A DNA stretch of 8,357 nucleotides from an uncultured Oscillospiraceae bacterium (GTDB lineage: Bacteria > Bacillota > Clostridia > Oscillospirales > Oscillospiraceae). Shown here one piece after another: positions 1 through 5,780 of the stretch. Each line of letters begins with the position of its first letter. Position 1 is the first letter of the stretch. The stretch spans positions 1 through 8,357 of the forward strand of contig CAKTUT010000072.1 of the NCBI GenBank assembly GCA_934621665.1, read 5' to 3'. The notes under the pieces are model-generated. The model saw nothing but the letters and a program-made list of their open reading frames with translations, did not search any database and had not been told where the DNA came from. The position numbers were made by a program, and so were the translations under genes.

Positions 1-829
1 CCTCAAAACGCGCTGCCTGACCACTGGCCTCGTTGATCTTGCTCTCACGGTAGGCCTCTGCCTGCTTGATAATCTCATCCGCGTCGGCAGCCGCCGCAGG
101 CGTGACTTCGTTTGCGTATTTCTTGGCATTGTTGACGGCGGTGTCCGCGCCCTGCTTTGCCGTTTCCACAGCGGTGAACGCCTGCTGCACCTCGAGCGTG
201 GGCGGCTCGGCGTCCTGAATGGTGATGTTCGTCAGCTGGAGGCCGAGATCCTCGCTTTCCAGCCGCTTGACGATCTTTTCCTTGATGTCTGCCTGAATTT
301 CACTCTTGCCAGTTGTAATTACACTGTCCACATCATAAAGGCCGATGGTATCGCGGATATAGCTCTGGCACAGCATTTTTAAGATGTCGACGGGATCACT
401 GGAATTATACAGGAACTTTACCGGATCGGTAACACGGTACTCCACGTAGAAATCCACGTTTACAAAATTATAGTCATACGTGATCATCAGCGACTCCGAG
501 TCAATCGACTCATTGCTGCCTGTCCGGTATCCAAGTGGGAAACTCTGCACGCTTTTACTGACCTTTGTCACATGCTGGACAAACGGAATCTTGAATTGCA
601 GGCCGGAGGCCGAGACGGTGCTTGGCTTTCCAAACGTGGTAATCACTGCGTACTGATCCTCTTTCAGCGTATAATACGAGTCAAATGATGCAATCAGTAC
701 CAAAACCACCAGTGGAATAATCCACGCCAGCTTTCTTGGCAGCTTTGTCTTTTTGCGTTTCGGCTTTGGCGGCGGATACGAGCCCTGCGGCGGGTATTCG
801 TGATAGTCGTTGTTGTTTTCGTAATCCAT
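1..829 (-). CDS. hflK: HflK-like SPFH/band 7 membrane protein (N-terminal part, cut by window edge)
   Basis: The frame opens at ATG 829-827 and stays open to base 1, giving the first 276 residues. A proline-rich cytoplasmic start (PPQGSYPPPKPKRKK, about 13-27) is followed by one membrane segment (about 34-48, WIIPLVVLVLIA) and an SPFH domain (about 52-220), which opens with LKEDQYAVITTFGKP. An Ala/Glu/Lys-rich helical region begins near 220 (QQAFTAVETAKQGADTAVNN), as in HflK. In the known family, HflK pairs with HflC in a large membrane assembly that modulates the FtsH protease. HflC would be expected downstream, beyond the left edge. A Shine-Dalgarno AAAGGA (842-837) lies 7 nt before the ATG and supports this start. 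The gene diverges from the DUF4317 operon. A more distant SPFH/flotillin relative is possible, but the N-terminal layout fits HflK best. Confidence 0.85.
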   Translation of the reverse strand, partial: MDYENNNDYHEYPPQGSYPPPKPKRKKTKLPRKLAWIIPLVVLVLIASFDSYYTLKEDQYAVITTFGKPSTVSASGLQFKIPFVQHVTKVSKSVQSFPLGYRTGSNESIDSESLMITYDYNFVNVDFYVEYRVTDPVKFLYNSSDPVDILKMLCQSYIRDTIGLYDVDSVITTGKSEIQADIKEKIVKRLESEDLGLQLTNITIQDAEPPTLEVQQAFTAVETAKQGADTAVNNAKKYANEVTPAAAADADEIIKQAEAYRESKINEASGQAARFE

Positions 830-918
830 ATCGGTTTCCTTTCATATCTTTATTCGGTTGTTTTCCGCGCGCTTGTCTATTTGACGCTGGCCACGGCGTT
901 TTGTTCCCCGCTTTGACT

Positions 919-947
919 ATTATATACGATTTTCTCACAAAAAGCGA
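919..947 (-). promoter_or_regulatory. Probable sigma-A promoter for the hflK-like gene
   Basis: The minus strand has a perfect -10 hexamer TATAAT at 924-919. With a 17 nt spacer the -35 position is TCGCTT (947-942), a poor match to TTGACA, so the promoter may be weak or need an activator. Transcription would begin near 912 and leave a leader of about 80 nt before the ATG at 829. This is read from the sequence only. Confidence 0.5.
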
Positions 948-958
948 CTCGTATTTCT

Positions 959-988
959 CTGGCAAGCCATGCAAAAATGTGCTATACT
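959..988 (+). promoter_or_regulatory. Probable extended -10 promoter for the DUF4317 operon
   Basis: TATACT at 983-988 is preceded directly by TGC (980-982), which makes an extended -10 element. A -35-like CTGGCA (959-964, 4 of 6 matches to TTGACA) lies 18 nt upstream. Transcription would start near 995, giving a leader of about 26 nt before the ATG at 1021. It is the best-placed promoter for the three-gene plus-strand operon and sits about 60 bp from the divergent hflK promoter. Confidence 0.6.
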
Positions 989-1020
989 CTTCACAACACG
1001 CAAACGAAAGGATGCATATT

Positions 1021-2157
1021 ATGACCGAAAAGGAAATCGGCGAGCTGCGGCGCAGACTCCGCCCCGACCGGACTGCGATTACCGCTGTGCGCGGCTGCTA
1101 TGTCAGCGAAAGCCGTGAAATTTTGACCAGCTTCCGCCAGTCGCTTGGACTGTGCGCGGAGGAGGATAAGGAAACGTATCTGAAGCTTCTGAAAAAAGCG
1201 CTCAGCGGCACTATTGATAAAAATCTGCTCGATCTCCCGTTCCGCACAGCGCAGGTGGCCGACTCCGATGAGCACCGGCTTTTGATGGCGCTGCGTGACA
1301 GCGAGCTTGGCGACGAAGAGGTTCTGAATCAGTTCTATCAGAAAGTGATTTCATCGTTCACCATTGAGGGGAATTATCTGATTCTTCTTGCTTTCGAGCA
1401 CTATGACGTGCCGTTTAAGGCAAAGGACGGAGCGGCGCTTGAGGACTCGGAGGAGGTCTATTCCTACGTTCTGTGCGCCATCTGCCCGGTCAAGCCCACT
1501 AAGGCGCAGCTGAGCTATCGCGCGGAAGAAAAGGACTTCCATATCCGCGACGCGGGCTGGGCAGCAGGAATGCCGGAAGTCGGCTTCCTCTTCCCCGCCT
1601 TTGACGGACGTCGGACAAACCTCTATGATGTGCTCTACTATACAAAAAGCTCGGCTGACAACCATCCGGAGCTGATTGACACGCTGTTCTGCATCGACGC
1701 GCCCAAGCCTGCCGACGAACAGAAAGCCTCGTTCCAGGCCGTCCTGACCGGCGCGCTGGAGGAGGAATGCAGTCTCGACGTTGTCCAGCATGTCCACGAC
1801 GAACTGGCGCAGCGCATTGAGGTACATAAAGAAACACACGACGACGAGGCGCTGATTGTCAGCCGCGACGACGTCAGCAGCGTTTTAAAGGACTGCGGCG
1901 TATCGGACGAGCACGTGGCCGCGTTCAATGTACAGTTTGACAAGGAATTTGGACAGGACAGCGTTTTGAGCCCGCGCAATCTGATTGCACCGAAAAAATT
2001 CGAGGTAAAAATGCCGGACGTGGTCGTCAACGTTGCGCCGGATCGCCGCGATCTGATTGAAACGCGCGTGCTTGGCGGCGTGCCGTATCTGCTGATCCGC
2101 GCAGACGAGGGCGTAGAGGTTAACGGCGTCGGCATTGAAATTGGCGAAAACAAATAA
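1021..2157 (+). CDS. DUF4317 family protein
   Basis: This 378-residue protein begins MTEKEIGELRRRLRPDRTAI and continues with RGCYVSESREI (24-34), the N-terminal pattern of the DUF4317 family, common in Clostridia and of unknown function. It is acidic and soluble, with no signal peptide or membrane segment. Other visible pieces are FTIEGNYLILLAFEHYDVPF (113-132), a central GFLFPAFDGRRTNLYDVLYY (188-207) and a C-terminal segment (about 320-378) ending in short beta-like stretches (VLGGVPYLLIR). No catalytic motif is apparent. The start is ATG 1021, placed 8 nt after GAAAGGA (1006-1012). An in-frame ATG at 1012 overlaps that ribosome binding site and is unlikely. The open frame reaches back to 736, but this upstream part covers the promoter and the opposite-strand hflK and should not be counted. 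It is the first gene of an operon: the next begins 14 nt after its stop. Family assignment is from memory of the conserved N-terminus. Confidence 0.85.
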   Translation: MTEKEIGELRRRLRPDRTAITAVRGCYVSESREILTSFRQSLGLCAEEDKETYLKLLKKALSGTIDKNLLDLPFRTAQVADSDEHRLLMALRDSELGDEEVLNQFYQKVISSFTIEGNYLILLAFEHYDVPFKAKDGAALEDSEEVYSYVLCAICPVKPTKAQLSYRAEEKDFHIRDAGWAAGMPEVGFLFPAFDGRRTNLYDVLYYTKSSADNHPELIDTLFCIDAPKPADEQKASFQAVLTGALEEECSLDVVQHVHDELAQRIEVHKETHDDEALIVSRDDVSSVLKDCGVSDEHVAAFNVQFDKEFGQDSVLSPRNLIAPKKFEVKMPDVVVNVAPDRRDLIETRVLGGVPYLLIRADEGVEVNGVGIEIGENK

Positions 2158-2171
2158 TCGGAGATATCCTA

Positions 2172-2744
2172 ATGGAAACGAAAGAAAAAGGAATTGATCT
2201 GACCGGCTACCATCAGATTGGCGAAATTCGTAATCTGCGCGGCACGATGGCGCGCATCTCAAACGCGATGGTACTGGCTGTTCCCATCATCGGCATTCTG
2301 CTCTACGCGTTTGTCCTGCACCGCAGCTATGACGGACTTCAGCATCCGTGGTATGTCCAGCTGCTGATCATCGTCTTACTGTACCCGTTTAACTGTGTGC
2401 TGCATGAGCTGCTTCATGGCGGTGTGTTCAAGCTCTTCTGCCCCGCTGGGACAGTCAAATTCAAGTGGGGGCTGCTCGGCTCTGTCACCTCGACCGCCGG
2501 CTCTCTTTACAAGTGGCCGTTCATACTGATGGTACTGACACCTGTGCTGGTACTCACCATCGGCTATGGCTGCCTTGCGGCGTTTGTTCCAACCTGCTTT
2601 GCCGCATTCTATGTCACGGCGCTTTTTGGCCTTGCCAGCGGCAGCAACGATCTGCTGCTCGCTGTTCCTGTTATTTTCCGCTATCGTCCAGGCGACGTAA
2701 TTGCCGACGGCGACCACACATTTCTTGTATACCGCAAGGCATAA
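2172..2744 (+). CDS. DUF3267 family membrane zincin-like metalloprotease homologue
   Basis: The 190-residue product is an integral membrane protein with about four hydrophobic segments (roughly 33-50, 60-77, 114-138 and 141-168). At the end of the second is VLHELLHGGVF (77-87), a classic HExxH zinc site (H78, E79, H82). A late SGSNDLLLA (157-165) offers D160 as a plausible third metal ligand. This arrangement fits DUF3267, a family described as a putative zincin peptidase; its substrates are unknown to me. The C-terminus (FRYRPGDVIADGDHTFLVYR) resembles the family's usual soluble tail. GGAG at 2160-2163 lies 8 nt before the ATG, and the preceding DUF4317 stop is 14 nt away, so co-transcription is likely. 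Membrane topology and proteolytic activity are inferred from the motif only. Confidence 0.8.
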   Translation: METKEKGIDLTGYHQIGEIRNLRGTMARISNAMVLAVPIIGILLYAFVLHRSYDGLQHPWYVQLLIIVLLYPFNCVLHELLHGGVFKLFCPAGTVKFKWGLLGSVTSTAGSLYKWPFILMVLTPVLVLTIGYGCLAAFVPTCFAAFYVTALFGLASGSNDLLLAVPVIFRYRPGDVIADGDHTFLVYRKA

Positions 2745-2771
2745 TGCGTGCCGCCTGAAAGGAGCAGCAAT

Positions 2772-3575
2772 ATGATTACCATGTATCAAACCGGTTCAGC
2801 GCTTCTGGCCGAAAATCGCCCACTTCTGGATACACAGCCGGATCTCTCCGCGTTTTTTCGACTTGACGCACCGCTCCTGACGCACACCGATACCGTCAAC
2901 TATGCGCTGCGCTGTGAATGCAGCGGCGAGACGCTACTGGCGCTGAAAGTTGAGCCGTATAACCTGCTGCTCTTCGGAAGTGAGAAATGTATCCCAGAAC
3001 TGCTGGCCTTTCTCTTTGACAATGGATACGAAATCAAAAACTACCTCTGCGAGGCCGCGCTTGGCTCGGCGGTGCAGACTTGTATGCGGACGCGTTATGC
3101 AGTCAGCTATAACGAGGCGCTTTCCATGGACTTTATGGAGTCAAACACCTTCACTGAGCCGTCCGCGCCAGAGGTAACGGCTGCAACAGAGTCCGATGTG
3201 GACGAAATTTTGGAATGTCTGGCACATTTTATTACCGACTGCGGCCTGCTCGGCTCCCCTGGTGACCGCACACAGCTGCAAAAGCAAATCACCACGTTCC
3301 GCGTCATAAAGACTGACGGCCGTATCGTCAGTATGGCGCAGCTGGCGCGCGAAACCGCAAAGGACTGCTGCATTCTCGCTGTCTACACGCGCAACGAATA
3401 CCGGGGCAAGGGCTATGCGCGCAAGGTGGTCAATACCGTCAAAAATGAGATTCTGGCCTCTGGCAGGCGTGCAACGCTGAACGTTGACCGCCGCAACCCC
3501 GTCAGCTGTCATTTGTATACGTCACTCGGCTTCCGGCGCGTCTTTTCGCAGAGCGAATTTAGGCGCATCGACTGA
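2772..3575 (+). CDS. GNAT family N-acetyltransferase
   Basis: The 267-residue protein has two parts. The C-terminal half (about 135-267) is a GNAT fold. It holds the acetyl-CoA-binding motif A, ILAVYTRNEYRGKGYARKVV (201-220, with the R-G-K-G-Y-A loop), followed by LNVDRRNPVSCHLYTSLGF (236-254), the usual asparagine and LGF segment of motif B. The N-terminal half (1-130) is not clearly recognisable and may be a diverged GNAT-like or substrate-selecting domain. The acceptor substrate cannot be predicted. ATG 2772 is the chosen start because AAAGGAG (2758-2764) ends 7 nt before it. A GTG at 2748 is in frame but lies upstream of that site. It is the last gene of the plus-strand operon, 27 nt after the DUF3267 gene, and is followed at once by a terminator. 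Confidence 0.87.
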   Translation: MITMYQTGSALLAENRPLLDTQPDLSAFFRLDAPLLTHTDTVNYALRCECSGETLLALKVEPYNLLLFGSEKCIPELLAFLFDNGYEIKNYLCEAALGSAVQTCMRTRYAVSYNEALSMDFMESNTFTEPSAPEVTAATESDVDEILECLAHFITDCGLLGSPGDRTQLQKQITTFRVIKTDGRIVSMAQLARETAKDCCILAVYTRNEYRGKGYARKVVNTVKNEILASGRRATLNVDRRNPVSCHLYTSLGFRRVFSQSEFRRID

Positions 3576-3583
3576 AACTGCGC

Positions 3584-3623
3584 AAAAAAGCTCCGTATGA
3601 CATCGTCATACGGAGCTTTTTTT
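3584..3623. terminator. Bidirectional intrinsic terminator between the GNAT gene and glmS
   Basis: The arms at 3584-3601 and 3605-3622 are perfect inverted complements (core AAGCTCCGTATGAC / GTCATACGGAGCTT) around a 3 nt loop ATC. On the plus strand the stem is followed by seven T (3617-3623). On the minus strand the same hairpin ends in six T (complement of 3584-3589). Because the flanking genes converge, one hairpin can stop both transcripts. The glmS stop codon (TAA, complement of 3622-3624) lies inside the A/T flank of the hairpin. Confidence 0.93.
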
Positions 3624-5457
3624 ATTCAACGGTCACGCTCTTTGCAAGGTTGCGCGGCTTGTCGATATCACACCCGCGCTGAAGCGCCACATAGTACGCA
3701 AACAGCTGAAGCGGAATGACGCCGAGCGATGGCAGGAACATATCCTCCGTGTCGGGAATCACCAGCAGCGCATCCGCATTTTTCTGCATCTGCTCCTGCA
3801 TAGACTCGGTCGTCAGTGCCAGCACCTGCGCTCCGCGTGACTTGACCTCTACCACATTGCTCATCGCTTTTTCAAACAGCGGTGCATACGTGCCAAGCGC
3901 CACCACAAGCGTGCCAGGCTCAATCAGCGAAATTGTGCCATGCTTGAGCTCACCCGATGCGTAGGCCTCTGAGTGGATATACGAGATTTCTTTCAGCTTG
4001 AGCGAGCCCTCAAGACCCAGCGCATAGTCAAGGTTGCGGCCGATGAAGAAGATGGAATCGTGATTAAAATACTGCGACGCGTCGTGCTGAATATGCGCGC
4101 AGTCAGACAGAATTTTCTCCATTTTTTCCGGCAGCAGCAAAAGCTCTGCCGCCAGCTTACCATACTGTTCATCCGTAATTGTCCCGCGCAGCTGCGCAAG
4201 GTAGATGCAGAGCATATCCAACAGAATCAGCTGCGTGGAATAAGCCTTGGTTGTAGCGACGGCAATTTCCGGTCCAGCCCACGTATAAAGCACGTCGTCC
4301 GACTCACGCGCGATGGAGCTTCCCACCACGTTGACAATTGACAAAACATGCGCCCCGCGCGACTTTGCCTCGCGCAGCGCCGCCATGGTATCCAGTGTCT
4401 CGCCAGACTGGCTGATGACAATAACCAGCGTATCATCGGTCAAAATCGGATCGCTGTAACGAAATTCCGACGCCAGAACCACCTCAACCGGTACGCGCGC
4501 CAGCTTTTCCAGATTGTACTTTCCGATCACGCCAACGTGATAGGATGAGCCGCAAGCCACAATCACAATCCGTCCAACGCCGCGCAGCGCTTGCCGTGAA
4601 AGCTTGAGATCATCAAAGACAATTTTCCCCTCACGCAAACGCGGCGAGATCGTCCGGCGCACTGCCTCGGGCTCTTCCATGATTTCTTTGAGCATGAAGT
4701 GCGGATAGCCGCCCCTTTCCGCCGCCGAAATCTCCCAGTCCACATGGTGGCGCTCCTTATTGACCGGCTGCTCCATGGCATTGAGCACCGTTACACTGTC
4801 AGGTGTGAGGACGGCAACCTCGCCATCGTCCATATACGCCACCTCGCGTGTGTACTTGACCAGAGCCGTCACATCCGACGCAATAAAATTGCAGCCGTCG
4901 CCATAGCCAATCAGCAGCGGCGCGTCCTTTCGCGCGGCATAGATGCAGCTCGGGTTGTCTGCTGACACAATGCCGAGCGCGTACGCACCCTCCACATGGT
5001 GGAGCGTCATATAAAGCGCACCAAGTACCGTCCCAGTCTGCTTATAGAAATATTCCAGCAGCTGCGCCACAACCTCGCTGTCGGTATCGGAGACAAAACA
5101 AACGCCGTTCTCCTCCAAAAAACACCGCAGCGGCTGATAATTTTCAATGATACCATTGTGCACCAGCGCAAACTTGCCGTCCTGGCTCAGGTGCGGGTGG
5201 GAGTTGATGTCATTTGGTTCGCCGTGCGTTGCCCAGCGCGTGTGACCCACGCCAGTCGTACCTGGCAGTGATTTGCCGCCGTCTGTCATGTCCGACAGAT
5301 TTTGCAGCCGACCCTTGCACTTTGCCACGCGCAGACCACTGTCAGCCGCAATACAGATGCCCGCCGAGTCGTAGCCCCGGTATTCAAGGCGCAAAAGACC
5401 CTCAAGCAGCACCGGCGCGGCCTGCTCTTTCCCCGTGTATCCTACGATACCACACAT
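3622..5457 (-). CDS. glmS: Glutamine--fructose-6-phosphate aminotransferase (isomerizing), glucosamine-6-phosphate synthase
   Basis: The enzyme turns fructose-6-phosphate and glutamine into glucosamine-6-phosphate and glutamate, the first step towards UDP-GlcNAc and peptidoglycan. The 611 residues match the usual length (about 600-610). The N-terminal class II glutaminase domain (about 1-215) starts MCGIVGY, so Cys2 becomes the N-terminal nucleophile. It also holds LEYRGYDSAG (25-34), GHTRWATHG (71-79), HNGIIENY (100-107) and SDTDSE (123-128). Two SIS sugar-isomerase domains follow: ACGSSYHVG (301-309), SQSGETLDT (349-357) and AVATTKAYSTQ (399-409) in the first, and GRNLDYALGLEGSLKLKEIS (473-492) with SEAYASGELKHG (496-507) in the second. 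The C-terminus PRNLAKSVTVE is the conserved family ending. The start at 5457 has AGGAGG (5473-5468) 10 nt upstream; a 22-residue longer open frame would not leave cysteine at position 2. The gene has its own promoter, a ribozyme leader and a terminator, so it is probably monocistronic. Confidence 0.98.
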   Translation of the reverse strand: MCGIVGYTGKEQAAPVLLEGLLRLEYRGYDSAGICIAADSGLRVAKCKGRLQNLSDMTDGGKSLPGTTGVGHTRWATHGEPNDINSHPHLSQDGKFALVHNGIIENYQPLRCFLEENGVCFVSDTDSEVVAQLLEYFYKQTGTVLGALYMTLHHVEGAYALGIVSADNPSCIYAARKDAPLLIGYGDGCNFIASDVTALVKYTREVAYMDDGEVAVLTPDSVTVLNAMEQPVNKERHHVDWEISAAERGGYPHFMLKEIMEEPEAVRRTISPRLREGKIVFDDLKLSRQALRGVGRIVIVACGSSYHVGVIGKYNLEKLARVPVEVVLASEFRYSDPILTDDTLVIVISQSGETLDTMAALREAKSRGAHVLSIVNVVGSSIARESDDVLYTWAGPEIAVATTKAYSTQLILLDMLCIYLAQLRGTITDEQYGKLAAELLLLPEKMEKILSDCAHIQHDASQYFNHDSIFFIGRNLDYALGLEGSLKLKEISYIHSEAYASGELKHGTISLIEPGTLVVALGTYAPLFEKAMSNVVEVKSRGAQVLALTTESMQEQMQKNADALLVIPDTEDMFLPSLGVIPLQLFAYYVALQRGCDIDKPRNLAKSVTVE

Positions 5458-5467
5458 ATATTCAGTT

Positions 5468-5488
5468 CCTCCTGATAAAATCTCAGGA
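5468..5488 (-). promoter_or_regulatory. Small hairpin overlapping the glmS Shine-Dalgarno
   Basis: On the minus strand TCCTGA (5488-5483) can pair with TCAGGA (5475-5470) around a 7 nt loop. The second arm takes in the first four bases of the AGGAGG ribosome binding site (5473-5468). A 6 bp stem of this kind is only moderately stable, so it could dampen translation slightly or be incidental. Nothing else shows it is regulatory. Confidence 0.3.
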
Positions 5489-5520
5489 CAAACACGCAGA
5501 CAATTTGCCTGTACTCTGCT

Positions 5521-5655
5521 CACAGCCTCTTTGTTTTGCAGTTGCCTGCATATTTCAGACTGTGTTACGCGCGCAGAGCCGCACGGAAGCGCATCCGCCG
5601 ATTCTTTCGATCACGCTTCTCCTCGTCATCCCGCACGCGGCGGGAACACGGCGCT
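5521..5655 (-). ncRNA. glmS glucosamine-6-phosphate-activated ribozyme
   Basis: The minus-strand leader of glmS carries the conserved ribozyme elements in order. The cleavage motif A|GCGCC has its cut between 5655 and 5654. P1 is a short 6 bp stem, TCCCGC (5645-5640) with GCGGGA (5634-5629). GACGAGG (5627-5621) follows, then the P2 arms GAAGCG (5619-5614) and CGCTTC (5591-5586) enclosing ATCGA and the core TCGGCGGATG. P3 pairs CACAGTC (5564-5558) with GGCTGTG (5527-5521), and P4 is the hairpin TGCAGGCAACTGCA (5550-5537). In the known family, glucosamine-6-phosphate acts as a coenzyme for self-cleavage, and the cut downstream mRNA is degraded by RNase J, which gives feedback on glmS. The cut lies 197 nt before the glmS ATG. 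The match was made by eye against remembered B. subtilis and Thermoanaerobacter examples; a covariance-model search would settle the exact ends. Confidence 0.93.
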
Positions 5656-5673
5656 TTTGATGGTATGAGCCAT
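5626..5673 (-). CDS. Possible 15-residue upstream reading frame across the ribozyme cleavage site
   Basis: ATG at 5673-5671 is preceded by AAGGAG (5683-5678) with a short 4 nt spacer. The frame codes for MAHTIKSAVFPPRAG and stops at TGA 5628-5626. Codon 7 (AGC, 5655-5653) contains the ribozyme cleavage point between its first and second base, and codons 10-15 cover P1. The stop overlaps the start of the conserved GACGAGG core. The predicted transcription start (about 5697) lies just upstream of the Shine-Dalgarno, so the frame would be on the glmS transcript. An in-frame ATG at 5700 is probably upstream of that start. The good Shine-Dalgarno is the only positive evidence; an open frame this short can occur by chance. 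Confidence 0.3.
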   Translation of the reverse strand: MAHTIKSAVFPPRAG

Positions 5674-5703
5674 AAATCTCCTTTCCGTTTCTGCGTCCAT
5701 GAC

Positions 5704-5732
5704 ATTATACGACGGATTGGAAGAAAAAGCAA
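5704..5732 (-). promoter_or_regulatory. glmS promoter
   Basis: A perfect -10 TATAAT at 5709-5704 has TTGCTT at 5732-5727 as the -35, with an optimal 17 nt spacer. Transcription would begin near 5697, about 42 nt ahead of the ribozyme cut and 240 nt ahead of the glmS start codon. The -35 lies within the T-rich tail of the terminator of the upstream operon. Confidence 0.75.
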
Positions 5733-5760
5733 GCACGACGCACCGCAAGGGCGCGCCGTG
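5719..5760 (-). terminator. Intrinsic terminator of the folA-helicase-dprA operon
   Basis: On the minus strand CACGGCGCGCC (5760-5750) pairs with GGTGCGTCGTG (5744-5734), an 11 bp GC-rich stem with two G-U pairs and a 5 nt loop. A pyrimidine tail CTTGCTTTTTCTTCC follows, with the T run at 5728-5724. The hairpin begins 20 nt after the dprA stop codon. The T run is about 5 nt from the stem, so termination may be incomplete. Confidence 0.75.
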
Positions 5761-5780
5761 TCTGAAGCATTGGTGAACTA

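Noticed and set aside
881..918. Two TTGAC boxes (881-885 and 913-917) as plus-strand -35 elements or a direct-repeat operator
   Set aside because: Neither has a -10 at 16-18 nt, and the two are too short and too far apart (32 bp) to claim a regulator site.
736..1020. N-terminal extension of the DUF4317 frame back to base 736
   Set aside because: It lies over the opposite-strand hflK coding start and over both promoters, has no ribosome binding site, and homology to DUF4317 starts at 1021.
1351..2262. Long minus-strand frames opposite the DUF4317 gene
   Set aside because: They are high-GC shadow frames; their sequences show no family resemblance and the plus strand has a recognised gene with ribosome binding site and promoter.
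5458..5523. A 22-residue N-terminal extension of GlmS from ATG 5523
   Set aside because: The glutaminase nucleophile must be Cys2 after the initiator Met, and AGGAGG is correctly placed for ATG 5457.
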